Assembly (NCBI GenBank): GCA_033391075.1 | Contig: JAWPMV010000001.1 | Span: 5,456,001-5,520,000, forward strand | Reading direction: 5' to 3' | Origin: Bacteroidia bacterium | GTDB lineage: Bacteria; Bacteroidota; Bacteroidia; J057 | DNA length: 64,000 nt | In this document: piece by piece, positions 28,144 through 40,305 of the stretch | Layout of the letters: every line of letters begins with the position of its first letter | How positions within the stretch are numbered: the stretch's first letter is position 1 | Notes under the pieces: generated by a model | Database searches by the model: none | What the model was told of the DNA's origin: nothing | The model's input: only the letters and a program-made list of their open reading frames with translations | Made by a program: the position numbers and the translations under genes

Positions 28144-28151
28144 TAAATTTG
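28144..28151 (+). promoter_or_regulatory. Candidate -7 box (TAAATTTG) of the hybrid sensor gene
   Basis: Matches TAnnTTTG, 50 bases before the ATG at 28202; no convincing -33 TTTG is found upstream. Confidence 0.3.
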
Positions 28152-28201
28152 TAGAGTTGGGGTAAGAATGCGAATTCTATGAGACGCAATCCCTAAAACC
28201 T

Positions 28202-30979
28202 ATGCCCAAAACGGAAATCAGCCTAAGAGAGCTGTTACTTATTTTTCTATTTATCCTTCCCTTTCCTATGCCTGCACAGGATGTCTATTTGGACAGTCTG
28301 AGATCAGCCTTTTATGCAGAAAGACAGGATTCTCTGAAATGGGAATTCAGCAAAGACATTGCACATAGATTTTTGAGGAGCAATCTCGATTCGGTCCTGC
28401 ATTGGAACCTCAAAGGGCATGAGATTGCTCTTGCATCCAGAAACAAAGGCCTACTCGGCAATAGCTACCACCGGCTTGGTCTGGCCTATTATACACAGGG
28501 CGAATACCAGCAATCCCTGAAACATTTCAACACAGCAATCACCCTATTTGGAGAGATCGGTGATGAGGAAAGGCTTCATTATTCCGAATTTGAGATGGCT
28601 CAGGTTTATCGAGAGCAAGGCGCTTATGAAGATGCCAGGAAATACATAGATCAATTTTATCAATTCTATAAAAGTAAGGATGATGGTCGTCGAATGGTCA
28701 TAGCCATGACCAGTTATGGAACCCTATTCGAAAAATTGGAGGAGAGCGATTCGGTTTTGCATTATAGTGAGAAAGCTTTGGAGATCGCTTTAGCCTATGA
28801 GGAAAAAGATTATGTAAATCTCCTATATACAAATTTAGCTGCTGCTTATTATTACGAAGCGCAATTTGACAAAGCCCTTGATTATAGCAAGAAGGCCCGA
28901 AAACTGGCTATCGAACAAGATGATCGAGCGACTCTCTATTATGCCGATTTTGTGATGGGGGCTGTATTTGGTGATAGAAATCAAACAGATAGTAGTCTGT
29001 TCCACTACCATTCTGCCCTGGATTTTGCTCGAGCGTATGGAGAATTGAAGTTGGAGGTAGAAATGACGGAGCTTCTCGCCCAGCAATATGAAAAGAAAAG
29101 GGATTTCCCTAATGCCTATCGTTACCAAAAGGAGGCCAAAAGCCTGGGCGATTCATTGGCACAGAAGAAGTATGATAAACAAGCCTCCGAACTCAATATC
29201 AAATACGAAACTCAGCAGAAGGAAACCCAAATAGCCTTACAGGAAGCAGCCCTTAACAAAGCAGCTTATCGACGGAATCTGATTTTACTTCTGGGGCTGG
29301 TGATTTTATCCCTGGCTGGAGCTGGCTTTATTATCTATCGAATTCGTCAGAGTACCCGCCAAAAACTGATTGAAACCGAACTAAAAAATCAGCAAAAAGA
29401 AGCAGGTAGATTGAAAGAACTGGATCAGCTGAAGAGCCACTTTTTCGCCAATATCAGCCATGAATTCCGAACGCCCCTGAGTTTGATCCTGGGGCCGCTA
29501 CAAGAAATGCGCAAAGGAAGTCTGAAAGGAGATATGCGAAGTTTTCAGGACCTTATGATCAGGAATGGAGAAAGACTCCTTAGCCTCGTCAATCAATTGC
29601 TGGAACTCTCAAAACTCGAGTCCGGGCAACTCAAACTTCAGCCCAAAGCGGGAGATGTCAATCGATTTATCCGAACCATGGTGCACTCTTTTGAGAGCTT
29701 GGCCCTAAAGAAAGAAATAAGCTTTCAAACCAGCTTTAATCCAGAGCCTGTTCTGGCCTATTTCGATCCAGACAAATTGGAAAAGATCATTAGCAACCTC
29801 CTTTCCAATGCATTTAAGTTTAGCCCGCAGGGAGGGGAAGTCAGTTTTAGGCAAAACCTACTTCCCTCTCAGGATGCAGGGCAAGTTCGGCTTGAATGTA
29901 TCATCACAGATAACGGCCCCGGAATCAAGGAAGAGGAAATGGAGTTTGTTTTCCAACGCTTTTATACGAAAAGTGCTGACGAAAGCAAGCAGGAAGGCAT
30001 AGGAATCGGACTAGCTCTGGCACGGGAACTGGTCGAATTGTTTGAAGGAGAAATCCGGCTGGAGAGTGAGGAAGGCAAAGGAAGCAGTTTTCAGGTCCTA
30101 CTTAATTTGCCCAAAGCTCATGTGGAAGAAATTCCGAACATTGAAGAAAAGGAGAATACCCCTCCCCTGATTTCAGCTTCAGAAATCAGCAAGTCAAAGG
30201 ACATCCTTTATGCAGAAAAACCGCTGCTCCTGATTGTGGAAGACAATGCAGATATGCGTCTATATCTCTGGGAACAGCTCAAAGATCCCTACCAAATTAT
30301 CAGCGCATCAAGTGCAGAGGAAGGGCTAAGGCTAGCCAAAAACCAAATCCCGGACCTTATCATTAGTGACTGGATGCTGCCGGGCATGGAAGGCACAGAA
30401 CTTATCCATGAAATTCGCTCTGATTTCAAAACCAGCCATGTCCCGGTGATTATGCTTACGGCAAAATCAAGTCAGGAAGATCTAATGGAAGGAATCCAGA
30501 AAGGAGCAGATGCTTTTGTCAGCAAACCTTTCGAAGCAGATGAACTGAAACTCCGCATAGAAAAGCTCATCGAGCAAAGGAAAAATTTGCAAGAAGTTTA
30601 TAGTAAAATTGCGGAGTCAGGTGCAATTCAAATCACAGCGCAAGAAGTAGAGTCTCAGGAAGAAGCCTTCCTCCGAAAACTGCTTAAAATCATAGAGGCA
30701 GAATTGGACAATGAAGCATACAGCATTCCCGAAATGAGCAAAGAAATCGGGATGAGTCGGAGTCAGTTGCATCGAAAACTCAAGGCACTCACGGATAAAT
30801 CTCCCTCTGCTTTTTTGCGTTCCGTCAGATTGCAACATGCCCATGAATTGCTTCGTCAAAAATCTGGAAATATCTCTGAGATTGCATTGCAGGTAGGGAT
30901 CCCCAACCTCTCATATTTTTCCCGCGTCTTCAGTGAACAATTTGGATATCCACCCAGCGAAATCCTACAAAACAGCTAA
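28202..30979 (+). CDS. Hybrid histidine kinase / response regulator with TPR sensor and AraC-type output
   Basis: 925 residues, a complete two-component system in one chain. Order: signal peptide; TPR-like helical repeats to about 330; coiled coil; one membrane span (about 359-381); HisKA with His420 (ISHEFRTP); HATPase_c at about 510-630 (N-box LSNAFKFS, DNGPGIK, GIGIGLAL); receiver domain at about 675-790 with Asp723 (ISDWMLPG) and the KPF lysine; AraC-type helix-turn-helix at about 825-925 (MSRSQLHRKL, IALQVGI). The TPR part replaces the beta-propeller of carbohydrate HTCS proteins. It probably controls nearby operons directly; the galactoside genes (31.9-39.2 kb) are candidates. Confidence 0.9.
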   Translation: MPKTEISLRELLLIFLFILPFPMPAQDVYLDSLRSAFYAERQDSLKWEFSKDIAHRFLRSNLDSVLHWNLKGHEIALASRNKGLLGNSYHRLGLAYYTQGEYQQSLKHFNTAITLFGEIGDEERLHYSEFEMAQVYREQGAYEDARKYIDQFYQFYKSKDDGRRMVIAMTSYGTLFEKLEESDSVLHYSEKALEIALAYEEKDYVNLLYTNLAAAYYYEAQFDKALDYSKKARKLAIEQDDRATLYYADFVMGAVFGDRNQTDSSLFHYHSALDFARAYGELKLEVEMTELLAQQYEKKRDFPNAYRYQKEAKSLGDSLAQKKYDKQASELNIKYETQQKETQIALQEAALNKAAYRRNLILLLGLVILSLAGAGFIIYRIRQSTRQKLIETELKNQQKEAGRLKELDQLKSHFFANISHEFRTPLSLILGPLQEMRKGSLKGDMRSFQDLMIRNGERLLSLVNQLLELSKLESGQLKLQPKAGDVNRFIRTMVHSFESLALKKEISFQTSFNPEPVLAYFDPDKLEKIISNLLSNAFKFSPQGGEVSFRQNLLPSQDAGQVRLECIITDNGPGIKEEEMEFVFQRFYTKSADESKQEGIGIGLALARELVELFEGEIRLESEEGKGSSFQVLLNLPKAHVEEIPNIEEKENTPPLISASEISKSKDILYAEKPLLLIVEDNADMRLYLWEQLKDPYQIISASSAEEGLRLAKNQIPDLIISDWMLPGMEGTELIHEIRSDFKTSHVPVIMLTAKSSQEDLMEGIQKGADAFVSKPFEADELKLRIEKLIEQRKNLQEVYSKIAESGAIQITAQEVESQEEAFLRKLLKIIEAELDNEAYSIPEMSKEIGMSRSQLHRKLKALTDKSPSAFLRSVRLQHAHELLRQKSGNISEIALQVGIPNLSYFSRVFSEQFGYPPSEILQNS

Positions 30980-31059
30980 AAACTGCTCATTTAGTACAAA
31001 TTGCAACATAAGTAAAAACAATTGAGTCATAGAGAAAAGTCTCTATTGCTCCTCATGTC

Positions 31060-31067
31060 TAGCTTTG
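31060..31067 (+). promoter_or_regulatory. Candidate -7 box (TAGCTTTG) of the peroxiredoxin gene
   Basis: Matches TAnnTTTG and lies 75 bases before the ATG at 31143; the -33 element is not clear. Confidence 0.35.
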
Positions 31068-31142
31068 TATCGTTCCATTAAGCTTAAAAGGATCACTGCT
31101 TACTTTAACTCAAGCATTTAAATACAAACAACAAAAACAGAC

Positions 31143-31781
31143 ATGAACAACATCCGACTGGGAGATATAGCTCCCGATTTTGAAGCAGTAAGTACAGAAG
31201 GCAGAATTAAGTTTCACGAATGGTTAGGGGAAAGCTGGGGAATTCTTTTTTCACATCCGGCGGACTTCACCCCCGTTTGCACCACAGAACTGGGAATGCT
31301 GGCCAAGTATAAAGAGAAGTTTTCCAAACGCAATGTAAAGGTACTGGCAGTGAGTGTAGATCCTTTGGGTAGTCATCACATTTGGATACAGGATATAAAT
31401 GAAACCCAAAACACCCAGGTCAATTTTCCTTTACTTGCCGACCCGGATCGAAAAGTAGCTGAACTTTACGGCATGATCCACCCCAACGCCCAAAATAATA
31501 TGACGGTACGCAATGTCTTTGTCATTGCTCCTGATAAAAGCGTGAAATTGATCCTGATTTACCCCGCTGCTACCGGTAGAAATTTCGATGAACTCCTGAG
31601 GGTCATTGATTCTTTACAATTGACCAGCTATGAAAAAGTCGCGACTCCTGCAAACTGGAAAGAGGGCGAAGACTGTGTTATCCTGCCTTCTGTCCCGGCC
31701 GAAGAGCTGGCAAAAACTTTCCCTAAAGGCTATACAGAAATCAAATCCTATTTACGGACAACCCCTCAGCCCAATACCTAA
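31143..31781 (+). CDS. 1-Cys peroxiredoxin (Prx6 type)
   Basis: 212 residues, the length of Prx6-family peroxidases. The peroxidatic Cys46 is in the motif DFTPVCTTEL, preceded by SHPA; Thr43 and the distal Arg (TVRNVFVI region) complete the active site. No resolving cysteine is evident elsewhere, which is normal for the 1-Cys class. The long C-terminal dimerisation arm (NWKEGEDCVILPS onward) is present. It detoxifies hydrogen peroxide and organic hydroperoxides in the cytoplasm. It has its own terminator, so is monocistronic. Confidence 0.93.
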   Translation: MNNIRLGDIAPDFEAVSTEGRIKFHEWLGESWGILFSHPADFTPVCTTELGMLAKYKEKFSKRNVKVLAVSVDPLGSHHIWIQDINETQNTQVNFPLLADPDRKVAELYGMIHPNAQNNMTVRNVFVIAPDKSVKLILIYPAATGRNFDELLRVIDSLQLTSYEKVATPANWKEGEDCVILPSVPAEELAKTFPKGYTEIKSYLRTTPQPNT

Positions 31782-31854
31782 CAGGAACATCGGATTTGCT
31801 TTAATCTTCAATTGATGCGAATCCACTGATCATAAATAGATTCGCTAAAGCTGT

Positions 31855-31883
31855 ACGGGAACCTTCGGGTTCCCGTTTTCTTT
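31855..31883 (+). terminator. Rho-independent terminator with UUCG tetraloop (peroxiredoxin gene)
   Basis: ACGGGAACC (31855-31863), loop TTCG, GGTTCCCGT (31868-31876), then TTTCTTT. The C(UUCG)G tetraloop makes it especially stable. Confidence 0.92.
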
Positions 31884-31938
31884 GCATTATTTTTAGACAC
31901 AATCCGGAATAAAGCCTAACTTCCTGTAAGGAAAAGCT

Positions 31939-33258
31939 ATGTCTACTACTCTTACACAAAAAAACTACCTCGGATATGGCCTGGGAGATTTTGGGCAGAA
32001 TATCCTCTTCCAGTCATCCATCATTTATCTGGGGAAATTCTATACTGATATAATTGGTATTGATCCGGCCTGGATAGCTGGTCTATTTCTACTGGCGAGA
32101 CTTTGGGACGGGATCAATGATCCTATCATGGGATTTCTGGCCCAAAGAACTCATAGCAAATGGGGAAGTTATCGGCCCTACCTGCTTTGGGCAGCATTTC
32201 CGCTCGCCTTGAGCATGTTCCTGCTTTTTTATGTTCCTGAATTTCTGGAGGATTACAAATATGCCTATGTAGCGATCAGTTACCTCTTCTTTGGTATGGC
32301 ATTTACTGCCTATAATGTCCCTTACGGAACCCTGACTGCTGTCATGAGCCCTGATTACCATGAAAGAGGCAAACTGACCGGATACCGCATGAGCTTTGCC
32401 ATGTTGGGAGGTATCATTGGAGCAACCCTGATCTTGCCGACCGTAAAAGCTTTTGGAGGGGGAAGAGAAGCCTACGCATGGACGGGAGCTTTATTTGGGG
32501 GCATCATTTTGTTGACTTCCTTAGGGAGTTTCTTTAGTGTAAAAGAAACGGAGCGAATTTCCTTTCAAAAAGGTTTGGGCTTTGGTAAAGGATTAGCTGT
32601 CTTGCGGAAAAATTATCCCTTTTGGTTGCTGTCTATCTGTTTTGCTGCATGTTTTGCTGCCTATGCAGTTTTTGCTACTTCAGTCCCTTATTATTGTCAG
32701 TATGTTTTGGGGAATGAGGATTTGGCATCCTGGATACTCTTGGCTTTGACCGGCATAACTGCACTGGGAATTCCATTCTGGTCCTGGCTTTCTCCTAAAC
32801 TCGGAAAGCGCATGATCTTTCTCATAGGTGCGATTGCCTATATCCTGGCCTATATTGGCTTATACTATCTCCCCTCCTTACCCCAAAATCTTATCTATCC
32901 CCTCATGGTCGTCCACGGTATCGGAAATGCCGCAGCTGTCTATACCAGTTGGGCCATACTCCCCGACACCATAGAATACGGCCAGTGGAAAGGAGGCGAT
33001 AGAGTCGAGGGCCTGAGTTATGGAATTTATGGCTTCTGTTTTAAAGCAGGTCTGGGACTGGGTGGAGCACTGGCCCTCAGCATGCTGGATAGCTCCGGAT
33101 ATATCCCCGGTGCAGAACAAACAGCAGCTGTTAAAAACAGTTTGTCTCAATTGGTCAGTTTGATCCCGATGGTATTGATCCTTCTTGCAGCAATTGCGCT
33201 TTGGTTTTATCCGATTGATGCGGAGATGCATAAGAAGATTAGAGAAGAGGTGTTGTAG
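31939..33258 (+). CDS. GPH-family sugar:cation symporter (MFS/MelB-like)
   Basis: 439 residues with about 12 membrane spans. The opening YGLGDFGQNILFQ, the RLWDGINDPIMGFL motif with its conserved acidic pair and the KWGSYRPYLLW loop are hallmarks of the glycoside-pentoside-hexuronide family. These carriers import mono- or disaccharides with Na+ or H+ across the inner membrane. Together with the exported beta-galactosidase 2.8 kb downstream it could take up released galactose, glucose or a galactoside; this pairing is an inference from context, and the MG2/plug gene between them runs on the other strand. Confidence 0.88.
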   Translation: MSTTLTQKNYLGYGLGDFGQNILFQSSIIYLGKFYTDIIGIDPAWIAGLFLLARLWDGINDPIMGFLAQRTHSKWGSYRPYLLWAAFPLALSMFLLFYVPEFLEDYKYAYVAISYLFFGMAFTAYNVPYGTLTAVMSPDYHERGKLTGYRMSFAMLGGIIGATLILPTVKAFGGGREAYAWTGALFGGIILLTSLGSFFSVKETERISFQKGLGFGKGLAVLRKNYPFWLLSICFAACFAAYAVFATSVPYYCQYVLGNEDLASWILLALTGITALGIPFWSWLSPKLGKRMIFLIGAIAYILAYIGLYYLPSLPQNLIYPLMVVHGIGNAAAVYTSWAILPDTIEYGQWKGGDRVEGLSYGIYGFCFKAGLGLGGALALSMLDSSGYIPGAEQTAAVKNSLSQLVSLIPMVLILLAAIALWFYPIDAEMHKKIREEVL

Positions 33259-33355
33259 TGTTGTGGGGTTATAGTTGTGCTGACACAAAAATTGTGAGCG
33301 CAAATTCCGCATTCCCCAAACTACAACACTAAAAAACTATAACACTGCTTTCCCC

Positions 33356-35860
33356 TTACTCTTCAACCCTTATCACCTTTCCCCCAATAAAAGGAATCCC
33401 CTCTTCACTAATCCCTTCTACCCAAATCAGAAATTCCTGCGCGCGATCGCCCACAAAAAAGTCCAGACTGGCCGCTTCATCTTTGATGCGGATGTCAGGA
33501 TTCCAATATAAGGTGGTTCTCAGGTCGGGAAGATCAGGCCCCTCTTTTTCAATATCGTAATTGGGTGCATAAAACTCGCGGGCCTGGTAAAAGCCGGGAT
33601 GCTCCAGATTCATGACTCCTTTGATGCGGGTTTCTGCAGCCATGAGATTTCTTTGTTTATCTGGATCACGAGAGGTAACAATAATTACGCCTCCAGCTCC
33701 CTGAATCCCCCATAAAGCTGTAGCCTGAATGCCCTGAAGTCGATCTATTACCAGAATCTGATTGGCCTGGATCATAGCAGCCCGGGCATCGCTTATGGGA
33801 GCTCCATCCAGCACGATCAAAGCAGGAAGAGCCTCTCCCGTCAAACCGGTACTTCTCCCTAAATAAACCTTTACTTCCGAGCCAATTTTTTCAACCCGTA
33901 CTCCCGGCACAATTGACTGCATCACTCCATAAAAATCCCGATAGATTTGGCCTTCTTTCGGAAAATCATCCAAATAAACTTTAGGAGTTGAGGAAAGCAT
34001 AAACATGCCTCTTTGTTTGTACAAATCTTTTAATTCCTGTCGACGTTTTTGATACAGGTTTCTTCTTCCTTCTATTTCGACAGCCTCCAAGGTCAAATTA
34101 TAGGTCGCATTGAAGAGGGAATCCAGATTATTGATTTCCTCAATTTCTTCTTTGAGTTCGGAGACTTCACCTTCGGAACTCTGTAAAACAGGACTGTTTT
34201 TTAAACTGATTTCTTCTACTAAATCCATCTCATGAAACTTCATCAGGCTGATATCTACATTCTTGTTTCCGATCCTTCGAGCTTCTCCTTTCTTTAGTTT
34301 CCGTTCTTTCTTTTTCGAATTAAATTCATTGGCCTGCAAAAGAATACTGGTCGTATCTGTAAAATCAAATCCGCTAAAATAGAAAACACCATCTTCTTCT
34401 GTAGTAAGGTTGAGGGCAGCAAATTGATCCCCGGATAGAATGTTGAAAAACACATCTGCCTTTAGCACTTTATCGGAATTATGCTGAGTGATTTTCCCTA
34501 CTATGCTGATCTTTTCTTCTGTGGGGAATACCAAATCCGGAGATTCTCCTGCCAGAACAGAGGTCCAGGAAAAGCGTCTCCAGCCATGCGTCATCATGAG
34601 ATGATCCAGCAAGAGTTGACTTCGCAAATCATGATCCTTAAAGTATTGGCCGATATTCTGAATCCGGCCTTTGAGGTCTGATTGCAAAAGAAGATAGCTT
34701 TCTATATCCAGCCCATCCTTGAGACTCTTTTGATAAGAAAGATCATACACACTTAGGGAAAGCTGAGAGGGCTTTATCTCCCCAGCTGAAGTACTTGATA
34801 CGCGCAACTGGGCTTTCTCTCTTTTCGCGAACTCATCCTTTATAACTTCTAGCTGAACCTTTATTTGTTCGCCGGGATTGCGATTAAAAATCAAGCGCTC
34901 ACAATGAGATCTGTTTTCCTGATCAAATAGGCTAAAGTGAAGAACACCTGATGGAATTTCAGATTTTTTAAGCAGCAATTCTTTTTGCCTGCCTTCCTGA
35001 AATGACTGGGAGAAGAAAAGCTGTCCTCGTACATGAGCCAACAAACTTCCTCCCTTTAATCCTCCATCCAGGGTACTTTGAAGTTTGATTCGTATAAATT
35101 CAGGATCCAGATTATCGACTGCCAGGCTCATTCCTTTCTCCAGACTTTGGGATAAGGGGAAATTCTTTACCTGATCACCTACCTTCACCTCCAGGGCGTA
35201 TTTCTTCCCTTGTTCCGGCCTCACTTCAAAAACCCCAATGCCTTCGTGCAAGGTTTTTATCAGGGAATAGACCTCGCCTTTATTATCCTTTAAGATTCCC
35301 TCTGCATAGATATTCTCCCCCAGATCATTTTGCACCTTAAATGCTACTTTCGTCAGCAAGTCATCGACCAGATTCCCTCCTTCTGGATAAAAAGCCAGAT
35401 CAAAATCACTTGCTTCAGCTTTGAGGCTATCAGTTATCAAAGAGTCTCCATCCCACAAATAGATTTCCTTTTGAAAAACATAAGCAGGATCAAAATTCTT
35501 CTGATAGCGAGTATAAGCCCTTAATAAATAAACACCACTGGGATCATCTTTCCCAGTCTTTAGATCAAAGCTTGCAGCCCCTTCTTTTATTTGAAGGCTA
35601 AGAGTTTTCAGAATTTGCTTATCCGGCCCGATCCAATCCACATACAGAATCGGAGTTGCATCAAACCAGACATGAGACCTGCCATCCAGCACATAAGCCT
35701 TTCCCCAAATGTGATCTCCGGGTACATATAGCGGCTTGTCATGACTTACATAGACTTTTTCAAGATGATGTGAGCTTTCATATTGCTCAAGCATTTCGGC
35801 GGGATCCTGCCCATACACAATAGCAGGAAGGAAGATTACCAGAAAGAGGATCTTTTTCAT
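33356..35860 (-). CDS. Exported MG2-domain protein with a stand-alone TonB-receptor plug
   Basis: 834 residues: signal peptide (ending AIVYGQ), then an alpha-2-macroglobulin MG2-like beta-sandwich region (YVSHDKPLYVPGDHIWGKAY and DPSGVYLLRAYT), further Ig-like/carboxypeptidase-regulatory strands, and near residues 620-740 a TonB-dependent-receptor plug-like domain (ALPALIVLDGAPI, GIQGAGGVIIVTS). The 22-strand barrel of a true receptor is missing; the protein ends about 90 residues after the plug. This architecture is recurrent in Bacteroidota and of unknown function; it may gate or assist a separate receptor or stabilise outer-membrane complexes. Confidence 0.75.
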   Translation of the reverse strand: MKKILFLVIFLPAIVYGQDPAEMLEQYESSHHLEKVYVSHDKPLYVPGDHIWGKAYVLDGRSHVWFDATPILYVDWIGPDKQILKTLSLQIKEGAASFDLKTGKDDPSGVYLLRAYTRYQKNFDPAYVFQKEIYLWDGDSLITDSLKAEASDFDLAFYPEGGNLVDDLLTKVAFKVQNDLGENIYAEGILKDNKGEVYSLIKTLHEGIGVFEVRPEQGKKYALEVKVGDQVKNFPLSQSLEKGMSLAVDNLDPEFIRIKLQSTLDGGLKGGSLLAHVRGQLFFSQSFQEGRQKELLLKKSEIPSGVLHFSLFDQENRSHCERLIFNRNPGEQIKVQLEVIKDEFAKREKAQLRVSSTSAGEIKPSQLSLSVYDLSYQKSLKDGLDIESYLLLQSDLKGRIQNIGQYFKDHDLRSQLLLDHLMMTHGWRRFSWTSVLAGESPDLVFPTEEKISIVGKITQHNSDKVLKADVFFNILSGDQFAALNLTTEEDGVFYFSGFDFTDTTSILLQANEFNSKKKERKLKKGEARRIGNKNVDISLMKFHEMDLVEEISLKNSPVLQSSEGEVSELKEEIEEINNLDSLFNATYNLTLEAVEIEGRRNLYQKRRQELKDLYKQRGMFMLSSTPKVYLDDFPKEGQIYRDFYGVMQSIVPGVRVEKIGSEVKVYLGRSTGLTGEALPALIVLDGAPISDARAAMIQANQILVIDRLQGIQATALWGIQGAGGVIIVTSRDPDKQRNLMAAETRIKGVMNLEHPGFYQAREFYAPNYDIEKEGPDLPDLRTTLYWNPDIRIKDEAASLDFFVGDRAQEFLIWVEGISEEGIPFIGGKVIRVEE

Positions 35861-36022
35861 CTTGTGTTTTCAGATTAAAAGCGTTTAGATTAAATAATGT
35901 TTCGCAACTCAAATCTCGTTGATACGGGATTGTCTTTGCACGAAAAAAATGCGAATCACTTCTGGTGGGTGGTCTAATTTAGCATTATATCTCATATTTT
36001 TCTTATAATTTGCTCTTCTTAA

Positions 36023-39202
<3,180 letters not shown>

Positions 39203-39206
39203 GCAC

Positions 39207-39872
39207 TCAAGACTCCGGGACCTGGCGTTCAATACCCATCAGGTCCTGGAGTACCGTTCTCAATACCTGATGTCCGCCTTCAAACATGACAAATTCATAA
39301 TCAGGAAAAACCGACTCAACAACTTCTCTCTCCTGCTCCAGTTTTTCTTTCTTTAAGAAAGGGTCTTCCGATCCAACCAGAACCGTTACTTTAGAATTAG
39401 GCTTTCTAAAGGCCCATTTATCTGATGTAAGATTGGGGGGAAAGCCTCCAGCCCACATAATCATGTGATCAAAAGGAACCTGTCTTTGAACTGCCCATCT
39501 CGTAATCACACTTACTCCCTGAGAGAAGCCCATGATGCGCAAGGTATATTTTGAAAGATCCAGATGAGCCAATTCTGCCTCATACATGGAGTTTAAGTAA
39601 GTCTGTTGATTGCTTACATGTGTATCGCGTAGCTCACGGGTCGTCCAGGAGGCTCCCAGTTTGGTAAAGTTGTCAAAGTAGAAACGATCCAGACCCTGGG
39701 GAGCTATCAGAAAATGCGTATCCGGATTAAGCACATCAAAGCGTCTGAGGAAATAACGGGCCATCTGTCCATATCCATGACAAATGATCCAAATCTCTTT
39801 TGTGTTCTCATTGATCTCGCCCTGGGTATAGTAAGGGGCTTCTATTTGAAAGCTCAATACTTTTTCTGTCAT
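39207..39872 (-). CDS. Alpha/beta hydrolase, phospholipase/carboxylesterase-like
   Basis: 221 residues from the ATG at 39872; an ATG at 39899 is possible, while anything longer begins at a TTG. The nucleophile elbow is GFSQG (Ser117), followed by VGSEDPF (Asp) and GGHQVL (His), giving a full triad; CHGYGQ near residue 31-36 forms the oxyanion region. No signal peptide, so cytoplasmic. Related to the small carboxylesterase/acyl-protein thioesterase group; substrate unknown. Its 3' end is 4 bases from that of lacZ, which is convergent. Confidence 0.82.
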   Translation of the reverse strand: MTEKVLSFQIEAPYYTQGEINENTKEIWIICHGYGQMARYFLRRFDVLNPDTHFLIAPQGLDRFYFDNFTKLGASWTTRELRDTHVSNQQTYLNSMYEAELAHLDLSKYTLRIMGFSQGVSVITRWAVQRQVPFDHMIMWAGGFPPNLTSDKWAFRKPNSKVTVLVGSEDPFLKKEKLEQEREVVESVFPDYEFVMFEGGHQVLRTVLQDLMGIERQVPES

Positions 39873-39932
39873 TCCTTTATTCGATGATGGCTCTGGCATT
39901 TCTTCAATCTTTTGGGTAGCAAATCTCCGCAA

Positions 39933-40305
39933 TTACGCAAAAATCTCCTATTGCAAGCTAGCTAAGAGTTAACCTGAGAAAGAGAGTTTTGTTAATCTGC
40001 TGGCTAACAGTCAATTACATCAATTCAATTCGATTTTTCGTAATACACATCCCACTTATACAGAAAAACAGGCCTTCAATTCCCCTTTTTACCCCCTTTC
40101 GGACAGAATATTACACCGTTGGGGAAAATATTGATACAATTATTTGTACTATTTCCCCATTGTATATTACATTTGTATCATCAGTTCGGATGTAGACACT
40201 ATAGCCTCTGCGCTTTCTCCCGAACTATACCCCCCCTATATAGCTTCGTTTTCTCGTATTGCCTACTCAATTTCTAACATCAGGTACTTACTATAAAACA
40301 AGCAA
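39933..40305. other. Intergenic region of 373 bases
   Basis: No gene is seen. It contains the well-formed promoter at 40143-40175, leaving an untranslated leader of about 120 bases before the malectin-like gene; no hairpin or riboswitch pattern could be made out in that leader. Confidence 0.5.
40143..40175 (+). promoter_or_regulatory. Bacteroidota-type promoter of the malectin/T9SS gene
   Basis: TTTG (40143-40146) and TACATTTG (40168-40175) are 21 bases apart, an excellent fit to the TTTG-N19-21-TAnnTTTG promoter of Bacteroidota primary sigma factor. Confidence 0.55.

Noticed and set aside
33250-33346. Imperfect inverted sequences (GTGTTGTAG / CTACAACAC, GTTATAG / CTATAAC) between convergent genes
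   Set aside because: Several short, mutually exclusive pairings with no U-run; could be a bidirectional terminator, but no single convincing stem could be drawn.
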